Shown here piece after piece: positions 47,781 to 59,835 of a stretch of 64,000 nucleotides of DNA. The stretch is from Hydractinia symbiolongicarpus (taxonomy: Eukaryota > Cnidaria > Hydrozoa > Anthoathecata > Hydractiniidae). Location of the stretch: positions 19,071,501 through 19,135,500 of the forward strand of contig NC_079881.1 of the NCBI RefSeq assembly GCF_029227915.1, given 5' to 3'. The position numbers were made by a program, and so were the translations under genes. Under the pieces are notes generated by a model that saw only the letters and a list, made by a program, of their open reading frames with translations, searched no databases and had not been told where the DNA came from. How positions within the stretch are numbered: the first letter of the stretch is position 1; every line of letters starts with the position of its first letter.

Positions 47781-48405
47781 GTAGTACCTGTTACTATTTT
47801 GCGGGCTTGTGTTATTTTCGAATGTAGAGAAGCTTTGATGGGTTGTGGTTGTTAACATAGAAACGTAGCTTTTTTGGATTTATCGTACTGACAATTAGGT
47901 GTGGACATTTGAAGTACGTTTTTTTTGTAAATGTTTTTAGGTTTTCTATCCGTAACTTTTTATTCTAAAGTTAACATTTTAGCTAGCGCGATCTTTTAAA
48001 GTTTTTATCAAATTTATGTCAATTTACTGATGTAATAATGGTATGATGTAATGTTATATTTTAAGCATTTTTTATTTATTTATTTAATCTTTTCATGCAA
48101 GGTTGTTTGTTTCTTTTTCGGTGAATTTATACTTCTCTGTTTTTAAATTGTCAGCCCATGTGAGCTGTTTAAACTTAGGGTTATTTTGGCTATCTACATT
48201 ATCGTTTGCCTCAACATTTTTTTGGGAAAAGTATGCTTATATTTAAGAAATTTAATTTATTGTTGTTGTCAAAATCCGAAAGAAGGGAGGTATTTCAAAT
48301 TTGACTAAGGCGGCCTTTGGACCCGACATGAGATTTACACGTAATTAAATTTCAAACTGCTATGAAATATGGTTGTGTTTACATAAAGTTTTTCATGTCG
48401 AGGTT
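47781..48405. other. Spacer 3' of the zinc-finger gene
   Basis: No gene is visible. It presumably contains the 3' untranslated region and polyadenylation site of the zinc-finger gene. Confidence 0.4.
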
Positions 48406-48407
48406 GT

Positions 48408-48562
48408 GTGAACTGCACATGCGCCATAACTTTTTACACATGCGCAGTAACTTTTTGCACACGCGCTGTAACTTTTTGCACACGTGCAGTAACTTTTTTG
48501 CACATGCGCAGTAACTTTTTGCACATGCGCTTTAATTTTTTGCACATGCGCATTAATTATCA
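48408..48562 (+). repeat. 21-bp minisatellite, left block beside the LINE
   Basis: Seven units of 'cacatgcgcagtaactttttg' with point variants (cacgcgctgtaac, cacgtgcag, cgctttaattt). The same unit in the same orientation occurs right of the LINE at 51583-51660. Confidence 0.95.
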
Positions 48563-48814
48563 GAATATTTAAACAGTATACAAAGCGTGAGCTACGTAAA
48601 ATTTTGTATAAAATTTACGACTGTTATCAATGCTAGTCCTGTGAACATAAAAGTATAAAAATATAAAGTAAAACTTAAAAGGTTAGTGGGTAAAAACCAA
48701 CCCTGCTCTCAGGGCCATTTGAGATCTAGAGTAAGCAGGAAAAGGATCCTGGGATAGAGGATGGTAGCTTTGGATAAAAACAATCTATAAATTTATTAAC
48801 ATATACATACAAAA

Positions 48815-50807
48815 TCAGTTAAAATGTTTTCTTATTTCAATTGTAAATTGACTATAAGATTCCACTTTTCTAATGCCTAGTGGAAGATCGTTAAATATTT
48901 TAGCTCCTGCATAAGCAAAAGACTGTTTTCCTAATTCAAGTTTGACTTTAGGTAACTTCAGAAGATAACCAGAGTTTCTTGTCTTCCTGGAATGATTACT
49001 GATTTCGAAATAATCGTTAAAACTTGAACACAGAGTCTTATCCAGGGACTTCTTGACGAGACAGCACGTTTCCTTGTTAATAGCACTGATTATACACGGA
49101 ACCTTTCGACCAACAAATACGTTCAGCACGATTCATTAACGATTTCAATCTCTTTTGTTGGGTGTTAGTGTAGAGAAGCTTCACAGTGCTGCGGTACGTC
49201 AGGATTGGTTGCACCATCATTGTTAATATATAATATGCAGAATCGGCGTCAAGTAGTGTCGTAGGCGTCCACTGGCTTTCTTGTACACATGGTCAAAATT
49301 ACTGTTGAAGTTCAGGTACTGGTCAATGATATTGCCGAGGTATTTGTATTGTGGAACATTGCTGATTGACTGTCCACGGTAGGAAACGTCAAGATGATTG
49401 TCAGTTGTCAGATTTTTGTCAGTGACGTAAATAACCGTGTCATCCGCATACATGACAATTCTGCTGTTTGTAAGACATTCTGGAAAGTCATTAAAAAACA
49501 ATATGAACAACAATGGTCCAAGAATTGACCCTTGTGGAACTCCTGACAATAATGGCTGTTTAGTTGAGTACGTCCCTTCTAAACATACGATTCTAAACAT
49601 GTTCTGGATTAAAAAGATAATTAGTAATCCATTCTTGTTCATTTCCTTCGATCCCATACTCATAAAGTTTGTTTAACAGTATTCAATGTCCTACGGTGTC
49701 AAATGCTTTGGTTAAGTCTATGTAAACAGCTCCCACCGTATTTCCCTTGTCGATAAAATTTCTGATGTTGTCGAAAAGTAGAGTTGATGCTAACTTCATA
49801 AGATCTATTACGTCTGTATCCAAACTGGAATTCTGTTAGTAACTCGTTATTTTCGAGATACTGTGAGAGTTGTATATGTAGGGCTCTCTCCAAAGTCTTT
49901 AAGAATGTTGGAAGAACTGATATTGGCCTATAGTTTTCAGGTTTTTTAGTGTCACCGCTTTTATGCATCAGAGTACCTTTGCACGTTTCCAGATAAAGGG
50001 TACAATCCCACTTTTCAAAGATAGATTGATTATGTAAGTCAAGGGTTGCGAGATTTCATTTCGACAATCCTTAATCATCCCAGGTGATAAATCATCAGTA
50101 CCAGATGCTTTTCTTCTCTTCAATGATTTAAGCTGCCTCTCGACGAAGATCCTCGATACGTAGGAAAATCCGAAAGTGTGATTAGTTCGTCTGTTTCGTT
50201 TGGTATAATGTCTCCATATATAATTTGATAATGTAACGATTTTTGATTTGAGATCGGTGACAACGTTCCTGAAGTACTTTAAGAAAGTGCTTACGAGTGT
50301 CTGGTTTTCCGATGTTTTCGATGATGAATTTACTGATGCTTTTGATTTCGAGGGAAACACCGCTTTGATAGCATCAATCCGTGGATTCGACTTATTTTTC
50401 TCGATTAGGTCCCGATGGTACTTTCGTTTTGCTTCTTTGACTTTCGCGTTGCATTTGTTACGTGCACGTCTGTATTCCTCCCAGTCTTGGTCGTTGTTGG
50501 TTTTACGAGCTTTTCTTAAACATCTATCCTTAGTGACTATATACCTTTTGAAGTCTCCTTTCAGCCAAGCCACTGGTTTTCCCTTCACGGTTTTCGTTCT
50601 AATTGGAGCGTGTGCATCAAAAACCTTTTTTAGGGAGTCTGTGAAATAATTTGTTGCGGTCTCGAGGTCATTACATTGGTATAATGGTTTCCAGTTTATA
50701 TTTTTAACATCATCAGTTAGTGTTTCTAGGTTGTAATTTTTTATAATCTCTAAATCGCGTTGTTTTTTATTCATATTTAATATGGTTGAGTTTTCGTATG
50801 CATCCAA
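48815..50807 (-). pseudogene. LINE reverse-transcriptase region, frameshifted
   Basis: The reverse transcriptase is spread over at least four frames with internal losses. The finger/palm landmarks (KASGTDDLSP, YRPISVLP, DLTKAFDTV, GVPQGSILGP, YADDTVIY, QYKYLGNIID) are in the expected order. The section between the YADD block and the QYKYLG block is shortened, indicating an internal deletion. Confidence 0.85.
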
Positions 50808-51490
50808 AGTTTGTGGTCCCCGAGGGAGAGTAGTTCGACAATTACCTTTGAGATTGTTGACGGGTTTTTAGTCGCAATTATATCGATAAGTGTCTCTGTT
50901 GTTTGTGTGATACGGGTAGGTTTCTTGACGAGTTGATCAAAACCATTTGTTTCAATAATGGTTTTAAGTTCTTTACGATCGTCTCTTTTTAAGTAATTCG
51001 CATTCAAGTCTCCCAGTAGAATTATTTCGTTCTGCTCGCATTTTGCCGCAATTAAACTGTCATTAAATGTAATGTTGAAATCTTTTGATAAATATTTCGA
51101 TGTGTTTGGCGGTCTATAATAGCACGCTATAAAGAAAGATTTTGAGTGTTTAACAAAAAAATTCGAGCCAAATACATTCGGTTGATTTATGTTAAAAATC
51201 CATCCTTCTTTTCCAGTTAAAACCATTTTTAACGTATACACCGCCCCCCCCCCCCCCCCTCCTGAACCATTCTCACGATGTCTGGATATAAACTGATATC
51301 CTGTGATCCCATAAACGTTCGCGTTAGCAGTATTTTCATCGATATGCGTTTCAGTTAATGCAAAAATATCAGCTTGTTTATATGTGTGAAGCAAATGTCG
51401 TAACAATGAAAAGTTGCACATTAAACCACGAATGTTCTGATGTAGTATCTTCAAACCTCTATTTTTAAAATAGTCATCTAAACAAGGCAT
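50777..51490 (-). pseudogene. LINE endonuclease domain fragment
   Basis: This 237-codon frame encodes an exonuclease/endonuclease/phosphatase fold of the type that nicks target DNA for non-LTR retrotransposition. Motifs seen are NIRGLMCNF, ETHIDEN, RPPNTSK, GDLNANY and an altered final motif (LSLGDHK). In the same frame upstream, an ATG at 51569-51571 begins a hydrophobic leader-like segment (MASWRAVMLFLLLIFC) ended by one TGA at 51515-51517. Confidence 0.85.
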
Positions 51491-51582
51491 ACAAGATTTA
51501 GCTTCTGATGCAGTTCAAGGTGTGCAAAAAATTAACAGCAAAAAGAGCATGACCGCTCGCCACGACGCCATTTTTAATCTTT

Positions 51583-51660
51583 TTTGCACATGCGCTTAAA
51601 CTTTTTGCACATGCGCATTAACTTTGTGTACATGCGCATTAACTTTTAAACATGCGTAGT
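51583..51660 (+). repeat. 21-bp minisatellite, right block beside the LINE
   Basis: About four units of the same 'cacatgcgcattaactttttg' repeat as 48408-48562, more diverged toward the right ('tacatgcgcattaactttta', 'acatgcgtagtttc'). Confidence 0.9.
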
Positions 51661-51846
51661 TTCATTTGAGTTAAACATATTTTGAGGCCGAGATGAAATT
51701 TTATTTGAGTCTTTTAGATTGAAGTGAGTTTTATTTTGCCCGAAATCATATAAACATACCGTGCCTAAATGAATTTATTTTACTGTATTTAGTGTTTTAT
51801 TACAGAGAGAAAGAATGATTCCATAACTCAAGATCATTTTGACTGC

Positions 51847-54158
51847 TTAAGGTGACAGTAACCCTTTTTTAACTGTCCAAATAGCTGAATTATTTACTCA
51901 GTGTTTTATTTATACCATTTTTTTTACTATTTCCTAAACATACATAATCAAATAATTTTAACTAAACACTAAAATTGCTGAGTCAGCAGAAATTTCTATT
52001 TAAAAATGTTTGCGTTCGTCCACTACCATCGAACCTTCTGTACATTTTTAAGTTAAAGTCAAAAATGTTCTTGAATAGTGCCAATAAGTGCGAGCGGATC
52101 CTGTCCTAAATTACATTTTCACTATGTATTTAGACATGTATTAAGAACTTCAGAACATTATGTCATGCTGAGGGTATGAAATAGATTTGATAAACCTTTT
52201 TTTTTCAATTATCCCGCAGATAGAGGGAAAGATACTAAGAGGGTAAAATTTGCCATCGGGGTGACAATGTAGGCTTTAGCTGACACATTTGAAAAAGCAA
52301 AACATTCACTAGTTGATTGTTAATCCATTTAGTATCGATTAAACATTTACAGAGAGTTTATGGTGGCTGTTCATTTTTAGTTCATTTTTTCCAAGTTACA
52401 TCAACGATATGACAGCGTACAGGTAAATCAGTGTTCGGAAGTATGATCTGAAAACATACTTCTTTCCTGCAACTTGACGAACCGAATTCCAATATACGAG
52501 AACTGACAGTTGTCAACACCGTTTTGTGTACATACTGGTTTATGAAACTAAAGCTTATCTGGTAATCGATATTTATGACAAGTGGAATTGTATTGGCAAT
52601 GTAACGAATTCAACATTACAGTTTTGTCTGCTTGTTCTGTTTTAATGAAGCCATTTCCATCGCTATTGCATTGCCATGGTTATGGAATATGCATGATGAA
52701 CTATTGGATGATTTCAACAATGGTATTAAATTATGATTGAAGATCAAGGACGTGTGTTGTACCTTATTCCAAATAGCACTTCATATTCGATAAAAAGTGC
52801 ACGAGATGTAATTTGAAAATTAACTACACATTGTTGTATTCGACATGTACGCCATATCTCAGAAAAAGGCTTTATTAAACTTTCAGAGATGGTTATTAAT
52901 TAATGTTCCACCTTGCAACAAACGGAATACAGAAATTTCTTCTTCATTGTTCAGGGTTCAGTAAAGTTCTTCTTATCTAACATGCAAGTGGTTGGATACT
53001 ATTCCATTTTCAGTATCATATCAATATCAGCTTCACTTATTAAGTCATTAAATTTCCACTTTCAAAGTACATCCACATATTTTACAACATTTTTACAACG
53101 TCAAATGATACTCAACATTGCAAGGGAGTGGAAATAAAGAAGCTAGCTGGCTATCACTCATGTGACGAATTTACTCAGAAAAGCTTATCATATCAGAACA
53201 TTACCATGACAGAAATGCCCGTCTAGTTCCTCTCGCTGAAAACGCCATCATGAAAACAAACTTTATCTTTACGACAGCATATTCTGCTTTTATGACAAGG
53301 GGGTAAGATATAGGGAGAATAAAGGAAGAACCGATACAACCTACTAGCGTCCCGTATGAATGAAATAGGTTCTTTACCCTAAATGTAACGTTATTTAATA
53401 CTTTCATAACTTTTAAATAATTATGTGTGAACTATAATGTGTCAAAAATTGAGATATATTTCGGGTACAGCCCCCGGGATTATTTTTCAACACAAAGCAA
53501 GCCGGCCTGAAGCCAGATTGGTGGTCCTTTCCGTCACAAAAAATACTCGAACCTGATTGGTTGCATTATACGTCATTATAAGAAGTTGCCCCCGGAAACG
53601 GCATCGATGGCGTTTTGGTCAAATTGCCGGACGAAGAAAAAAAGAAAAAGGAGGGAAATCGGCCGGTTTCAATAAGAATTCGGATACGATCCGAAATCTT
53701 AAATATTACGAATAAAAAGGTTTCCGCACACCGTATCATGGCTGCATGGTTCACCAAGCATGTCTAAAAATTTTAAAGTAAAAAGAAAATGCTATCGAAA
53801 GTTAAAGTTCGTGCAGTGTACCATAATGAAGATCGTCTTAAATTTCTACTCAATGCGCCATCTTTGTTGTGATTAACGCTTCTTTTTAATAATTACGTCA
53901 TTTCTTTCTGTACAATTTCGCAAGCGCGTAGACTTAAGCTATATTCGGCAGAACTAATTAATTATTCATGAATTTTATTTTAAAGAGGAATTGTTGAAGC
54001 TGAATATTTTTGGTGAAAGATAATAGTATTTTAGCCATAAAGATGTGACAAGTGTGTTGTATCAGAAAAAAAGTAAATATATAGTCTGTAAACAATCCTT
54101 CGTAACTAATTATGTAAAAAAAAATTCCCGATTTTTAAAAGGGTTACTGCCACCTTAA
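51847..54158. mobile_element. Possible TTAA-flanked non-autonomous DNA transposon
   Basis: TTAA at 51847-51850 is followed by 'ggtgacagtaaccctttt'. At the other end its inverse ('aaaagggttactgccacc', ending 54154) is followed by TTAA at 54155-54158. The 18-bp termini differ at one base. TTAA duplication is the hallmark of piggyBac-type insertion, but no transposase is recognisable inside, so this would be a non-autonomous or decayed copy, or two unrelated solo termini. The interior has only short unsupported open frames. Confidence 0.45.
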
Positions 54159-55412
54159 AAGAAGAAGTATACTCTCTATCAATAAAAGAACGGTAAATTA
54201 CTGGCTTTTTTGTGCTAATTTTAATTTTGAAATGTTGCAAACCGTCAGTTAAAAGGTGATATGGGTGAAATAGTGTATGGGAATTAATAACAGCAAAATG
54301 CATGGTTGTTGGATAAATATTCGCCAGGTCAAAAAAATTTGTTATTGGGGTTAAATCGCGAAAATTCGTTTGATTAAGTAGGCTGTGCGGTAAATTTGCC
54401 AGTTTACTATGCCTTTCCAGAACTCTTTGAGTACACTTCCGAATTAAAGACCTGTGGAGTAGAGTGTGGTTGTACCGTGACATGTAAATAATACAGGTAA
54501 AAAGGTCAATCGATGTTTAATTTGTGATTAAAATTCTGGTGGAACGTGTTGGGGTTGTGGTTTCAAAATATCTTATTGTTTCATCTCAATATTTGACAGA
54601 TATTTATTTCTTAGCATTCAAATGTTTGTGTTCTTAAAGTTTCCTGAAACACAATGATTCGAATGTACAGTGATTATAGCCAAGGAAAGGCCGAGTGCGG
54701 CTCTTAAGTTTCTTTTAAACCTGATTTTTTTACTAACTCCATTGAGATTGAAGAAAACAGAAGGGTTATGTGTTGCTCTTAGAAAGAATTTGTAATAGCA
54801 ATAATGGCTATATATTTCGACTCCAATCAAATATTACAAATTGGCTCTTCTTTCGAAATAACGTATAATATGTGTGTATGCTTAGTGTGGTAAAAACATC
54901 ACGATTAAATTAAGATATTAGTGCTGTAAGACATGAAAGCTTTCACCATAGTTCGGCAGAAGCTTACTAACAAATGAAAACGTGATCAGAGAATAGATGT
55001 AAGGCCTGAGAACTGCTTAGCAATTAGCCTTTTTGGTCTTATTTATGTCCTAGACCCTTAGAAACTGTGCTGCACATAAAATGGAGATGTAGGATTTTTT
55101 ATTGATTTAAGACAATCTAAGGTAGGCTTGAAAATGTTTTAAAAACCCTGCTAGAATGGGTTAGGTTTATTTAAGAGACCTGACTAATAGCTATCAAAAT
55201 CAACAATTTATCTTATGACACAAATTTATGTGATTAGTATCTAATATCGCCGTCCGAGATTGTCAGAAAGAGAAAAGAGCCCTGGGGACAAGGTTGCTAT
55301 CTTCTATAGTTCTTTTGTAAAATATGCACATAACAAGCAAAATATAAATTATTAAAATTATGTTATATGATGATCGCTTCAGTTTTTTTTAAGGAAGCAG
55401 TCTTTCTAAAGT
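54159..55412. other. Spacer 3' of the first RGG membrane-protein gene
   Basis: A 125-codon minus-strand frame (54106-54483) has ordinary composition but no domain and crosses the TTAA terminus above, so it is not called. A solo 'gccctggggacaaggttgc' terminus lies at 55278-55296. Confidence 0.4.
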
Positions 55413-55418
55413 TTTATT
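55413..55418 (-). terminator. Poly(A) signal AATAAA of the first RGG membrane-protein gene
   Basis: AATAAA on the minus strand, 24-29 nt after the stop codon of the gene at 55442-55852. It is a canonical hexamer at a plausible, rather short distance. Confidence 0.6.
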
Positions 55419-55441
55419 CTTTAAATTTTAAGCAACCAACT

Positions 55442-55852
55442 TTAACAACTAACACATCCACAACATTTATTAAGAAAGTAGAGTCCAAAAATGGCTGCTG
55501 CTACGCCGAGTAGAACAGAAAAAAAAATAAGCCATGAGGTTGTACTCCAGGTGTCACCATTGGCATAATTTGTTCCACCATTTGTTCTACTTCTGCGGTA
55601 TCCACTTCTGCTGCCACCACGAGAACCTCCACGTTTTGCTTGAGCATCTGGTTGTAATTTTATTTCTTCTTCATTTAATTCTGCAACATCCTCGTCAACA
55701 ACATCATCTTTAAGTGTTTTGTCACTTTTCTCATCGATAGAGAAATGGCTTTTTTCTTGTATGTGTTCAGTGGAATTTAGTTTGAATGCATTTGGTTGTT
55801 TTGAGAGAACACAGAGCGTAAGGTATGTTAAAAGTAATAGAAGTGTCTTCAT
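55442..55852 (-). CDS. Small single-pass membrane protein with RGG-rich ectodomain, paralogue A
   Basis: A 136-residue intronless frame. Residues 1-17 (MKTLLLLLTYLTLCVLS) form a clear signal peptide. Residues about 22-70 are acidic and polar (DDVVDEDVAELNEEEIKLQP). Residues 72-90 are Arg/Gly/Ser-rich (AKRGGSRGGSRSGYRRSR). Residues about 106-127 are a membrane span, followed by a Cys-rich end (KCCGCVSC) that could be palmitoylated. The predicted layout puts the acidic and RGG parts outside the cell. A start six codons earlier (MIAYNK) is open, but MKT aligns with the paralogue at 62348-62743 and both ATGs sit 59 nt from a TATA box. Shared blocks include LNEEEIKLQPDAQAKRGG versus LNEGELKLIPHPQARGRGG. 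The order of parts recalls Shadoo/prion-like proteins, but I see no homology. Function unknown. Confidence 0.75.
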   Translation of the reverse strand: MKTLLLLLTYLTLCVLSKQPNAFKLNSTEHIQEKSHFSIDEKSDKTLKDDVVDEDVAELNEEEIKLQPDAQAKRGGSRGGSRSGYRRSRTNGGTNYANGDTWSTTSWLIFFSVLLGVAAAIFGLYFLNKCCGCVSC

Positions 55853-55910
55853 TTTGTTGTAGGCTATCACGTTATTTTATTTTTTAAATATTCACCAGAA
55901 TTAAAGAAGC

Positions 55911-55918
55911 TTTATATA
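55911..55918 (-). promoter_or_regulatory. TATA box of paralogue A
   Basis: TATATAAA on the minus strand, ending 59 nt upstream of the MKT start codon. Its spacing equals that of the TATA box of paralogue B, although the intervening leader sequences differ. Confidence 0.65.
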
Positions 55919-55919
55919 T

Positions 55920-58900
55920 GTAAAGGTTGTGCAGGTCACAATGTTAATCGCCATAACGGAAATTTCTTCAAAGAAGTCAATTTATTGAAAATATTATTTC
56001 CGTCGTCGTATTGTTATTTGAGGTAACCCTTGGTTGACCTTAATCCGGCCGTTTTGGGTTTTAAGGCTTAAAAAATGGACAGACAATGAAACAGTGTTAT
56101 ATTTAAATTTTCGTTTGATTTCAAAATATGCTTTATTAAATCACACGTACGGAGTAGTGTGATATGATGGTTTATCCTTTCATTGCTAGAATTTTGAGAG
56201 TTTGTGTAGGGAAATTGTTGATTTTTCTCTTCAGGGAAACAAACGAGCAAGCAAACAAATAAATAAACAAACAAACCAATTTTTTATTATTATGATGTGT
56301 ATATAGCTAGCTATGTAGTTATGAATCGTAGCTGAGAATTTATTTGTCGGATAACTTATTGTGTTTTAACCGAATAATGTTGTATTAACATAAAAATAAT
56401 TTCATGCAAAAGTTTGACGACCTCGGGGCTTTCTTAAAAATCTTATTCAGAATGTATGTCAGAGCAATGTCAGAGTTTGTCTTTATCTGTACTAGATCTT
56501 CTTCTTCCTTTTACACACCATGTTCTAATTATTTTTATGAGCAATTAGGTGTGACTTAAATTATTTAATTTTATTTATCCGCCCCTCACAGAATTTACAT
56601 TCACATGTAACCGATGCAGCTGGATGCAGCTAAATTTTTTTCCATGAATATCCAGATCAGCTTCACATTCTTAACATATTCTTCTATTTTCTAATTAATC
56701 TCCAGTCTATTAAGGTAGAACACCCCCTTCGAAAAAAATAAAAATGTGGTTTTTTATTGTGTCTGTTTATGTACTCAAAATTTATCGTAGATTCCAATTC
56801 TAAAAACAGTTTTTAGTTATCTTTTACGGTTGTAAAGAAATTCTGATTTTTCTAGAGGCTAGTATCAAGTAAAATGACTATAGCAAATTCTTTTATGTAA
56901 ATTAGTGGGGCAGAGACTCTATAATAGCAAGATTTTAACACCCCCTAACACCCTCATGTCCACTTTGTTCATTGTTTACTTTGCCGTAGTTTAGGTGATA
57001 GTCTTAAACCTTGTTACTTTGTTTGGTGGGTGCGTTTGGTGGTAAAAGAGAGAGAGATTATTGAAGACAGGAGTGTAACTTGAAATTAAATAAAAGGTTG
57101 CGAAGCATTACGCAAGTTGCAAGCAAAATTGAAATTAGCCAATGGTTGACCCTAGTGCTTTTTGCTTCTCTTTGATATAATACGGCGAGGTGCTAACATC
57201 TTACTGCAGCTGATATCTGGGAATACACCAAAACTGAATATCGTAGACGTAGAAAACACTGGGGACGAGGTTGTAAAATAAACTCACCGCGGAACAACAA
57301 CAACTCGTTGTGCAAAAGTAGTGATTTTTTGGCAAAAATGCAATGTATATATATATATGCGGAATATTTTTTTTCAGAAGGTACGAGAAATTTTGATCGC
57401 GCGAAACTAAACAAAAACGATAACTAAGAAATTTCGTAAAACCTCTTTTTCACAGAATTATAAAATTAAATATTGATAATAATCACAATATTGCCAGTGG
57501 TGGCCGACGTAAATCCAACGTTGATGAAGCTTTAGGCGCCAAAAATCCATGCAAAGTTATACTTTTATAAAGTTAAAGCCTTTATTCTGAAAGAAATGCA
57601 ATACATCGAGTTGTGCAATCCGTAGTGTGCGAAAATGTCACGAATTAAAGGGATGCGCGTCGTAAGGTACACTCTTTCAACAGGAAAATAATACTCGGAA
57701 CGCAGATAATAATAGAGACTTTCGCGTTAACGACTTCGGAAATGAGAAGGCGAACGAAGCAGCTTGTGGGGTTTTTTTTTTACATAAAAATAACGGCACT
57801 AGTTATGAAAACCCATTTCTTGAAGCCACCCAATCTGTTGAAATGAATTTAAAATTCACGGGAAACAATAAACAAAAACAAACGATCTACAGAAACAAAA
57901 ACAATTTATTAACTTTATCAAGGTTTATAAAACAGCTTCAAATTTTTGACAGAAAAACAATAATAACGCGGTGTGAGGCTTCGCTTTCTTCTTTTTATCT
58001 TACGTATTGAAAGATAAAATCTCTTACTCTCATTGTACACAATCTAAAAAGAAACAGAAAACATTTTTTTATAGTATATTATATTATATATATATAGTAA
58101 AGTCTCTAAATACATTAAAATCCACTGCCTTTAAGGGACGATATTTAGAGCTAAATTTCTAAACTACAAATATATATCATTTTGTGGGACAGAGTGCTCA
58201 AAAAGTGTTTACTAGATACAATACGCTTGATATAATTAATAAAGTCACGAAACTCTGTTTATTTTGAGGATTGTCTTTTTTTGGGAATTGGTAGTTCAGT
58301 TCACTTCATATTCATATGGGTTCAATCCCACATAACAGTTGTTCCTTTTTGAACAGAAATTTATAGGGTTTCTGTAGTTCAAATAGAAGCTTTTTCACAC
58401 CCTAGAACCGTCTATGTTGTCCCTCCTGGAAAAAAATCGACAGAGTAAATTTATTGGAATTAATGAGGCTAACCACATAAAATATAGATCACTACTTTTT
58501 GTGGCCAAGACAACAGAATTGAAACCACTGTTTCCCATTTGGAAAGTACAAATTGCATTTAACAATTTGCTCAAGGTTGCCCTCATACTTATGGCTTTTT
58601 TGGCCAGTTGACAGGCATACTAATCTATCATACTGAACACGAAAGTTAAGAAAAACACAAAATTTGATTAAGGTGTATTATGTGGTTTCACATTCTTAAA
58701 GGTTCATTCAAGAGTAGTTTTTACGTATCATAACTTAGCTACACCACATTATTGTAGGCTCATGAAACACAATGCAAAAACATAGGGTTGTAAAGAAAAT
58801 GATGACGCCCTAAATTTTTTTATCTTTTGTAAATATTTTATATATGTCCAAACTTAATCTTCGAAAAACAATAATTACATTAACGGTCGCCACCATTATC

Positions 58901-59480
58901 GAACAAAAGTCAATTTGGTCATTCGTGACATCCACACGTCGTACGTAAGCTCGCTTCTTGAAAACATTGACAAGTGAACTTTGGCAAGTTCAAGATGTGT
59001 GAATCTAATATAGAATGAGCCTACGCAATTACTTGTGGTGGCGAATTTCGAAATTTGCTGTCTTGTCCCAACATATTGTCACCACGATTGTAGCTAGCTA
59101 ATGATTCGATTCAAGGATGACAGCAAAAAATATTTTCCATGGTGGCCACTACCACCAAAAAGTACTTTAGTTAGCTAGCTACATCAAACCAAGGAAAAAA
59201 CGTAAATTTAACTTTCAAATCATCCATGCCTTCGCAACTCACTTTCCTTCTGCTGTATGAAAAGGATACCACAAACATGCCAATTCAAGCTGATAATTTG
59301 GTACTTTAAAATCTTCTTTTTAGTGAAGCCATAAATATAACTCGTTTTTGCGCATTATAAACGTTCAAATTAATATAATGTGCCTTCAAAAGGTATATAC
59401 AAGCTTTCCAAATCGAAATATTAGGAGAAATAGCATGCCAGCTAAGTCAATTAAGGACTTAGTCTAAACTATGTATTTGT
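55920..59480. other. Intergenic region between the two RGG membrane-protein genes, left part
   Basis: No gene is recognised. A solo 'cactggggacgaggttg' motif is at 57257-57273. 'tatatatatatg' (about 57347) and the AT run at 58075-58100 are microsatellites. Frames at 58395-58611 on both strands shadow one another and have no support. Confidence 0.4.
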
Positions 59481-59481
59481 G

Positions 59482-59835
59482 TTAGGTCTGTAAAATACAC
59501 GATAATTCAAATTAGCCGATAGCCGTTTTCTGATTGCTTGAGTGTAAAGGGGGGGAGGGGACAAAAGACGGGGGCTAGGGGGTACAAAGCCTATTTATTG
59601 GCATTTTTGGCTAACATTTATAACAGCTGCTCGGTACAAACTTATTTGTTCTATTAGACAAAAAAATAACCTACCTTTTCGCGAAAAATATCAGTCATAT
59701 TTCTTTACGCTGATTTATATGATTTTTTTTCTATCGAAATTATGGGAATCTCAATAATTCTCTTGGTATACTTTGCGTAGCAAACGTGCTCCACAATTTG
59801 GCTTCGCAAAAAGGTTGCGAAGCGAAATGGGATTA
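59482..59835 (+). repeat. Dispersed repeat family R1, copy B
   Basis: The same orientation and landmark order as 1030-1470 (ggtctgtaaaata, caaaagacgggg, atttctttacgctgattta, tcaataattctcttggtata, gtagcaaacgtgctccacaa). The middle is diverged and the G-run is shorter. Confidence 0.8.

Larger units (their letters stand above)
48600..51575 (-). mobile_element. Decayed CR1/Jockey-like LINE (non-LTR retrotransposon)
   Basis: In transcript order the minus strand shows four parts. (1) An apurinic-endonuclease-like domain at 51490-50777 (LHQNIRGL, TETHID, ACYYRPPN, LLGDLNAN, and GDHKLW where SDH is usual). (2) A basic linker and the start of reverse transcriptase at 50807-49968 (RRKASGTDDLSPGMIK). 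(3) Reverse transcriptase blocks in shifting frames: YRPISVLPTFLKTLER at about 49930, VYIDLTKAFDTVGH at about 49720, GVPQGSILGPLLF at about 49560, and the catalytic YADD at about 49440. (4) A C-terminal part to 48815 (FNDLPLGIRKVESYS). At least three frameshifts and several stops show that it is inactive. A run of G codes for a Gly stretch in the endonuclease. No terminal poly(A) or clear target-site duplication was defined, so the ends are approximate. Confidence 0.92.

Noticed and set aside
54106-54483. 125-codon minus-strand frame with fairly normal composition
   Set aside because: It crosses the TTAA terminus of the 51.8-54.2-kb element, has no domain and no good start context. Kept as unproven.
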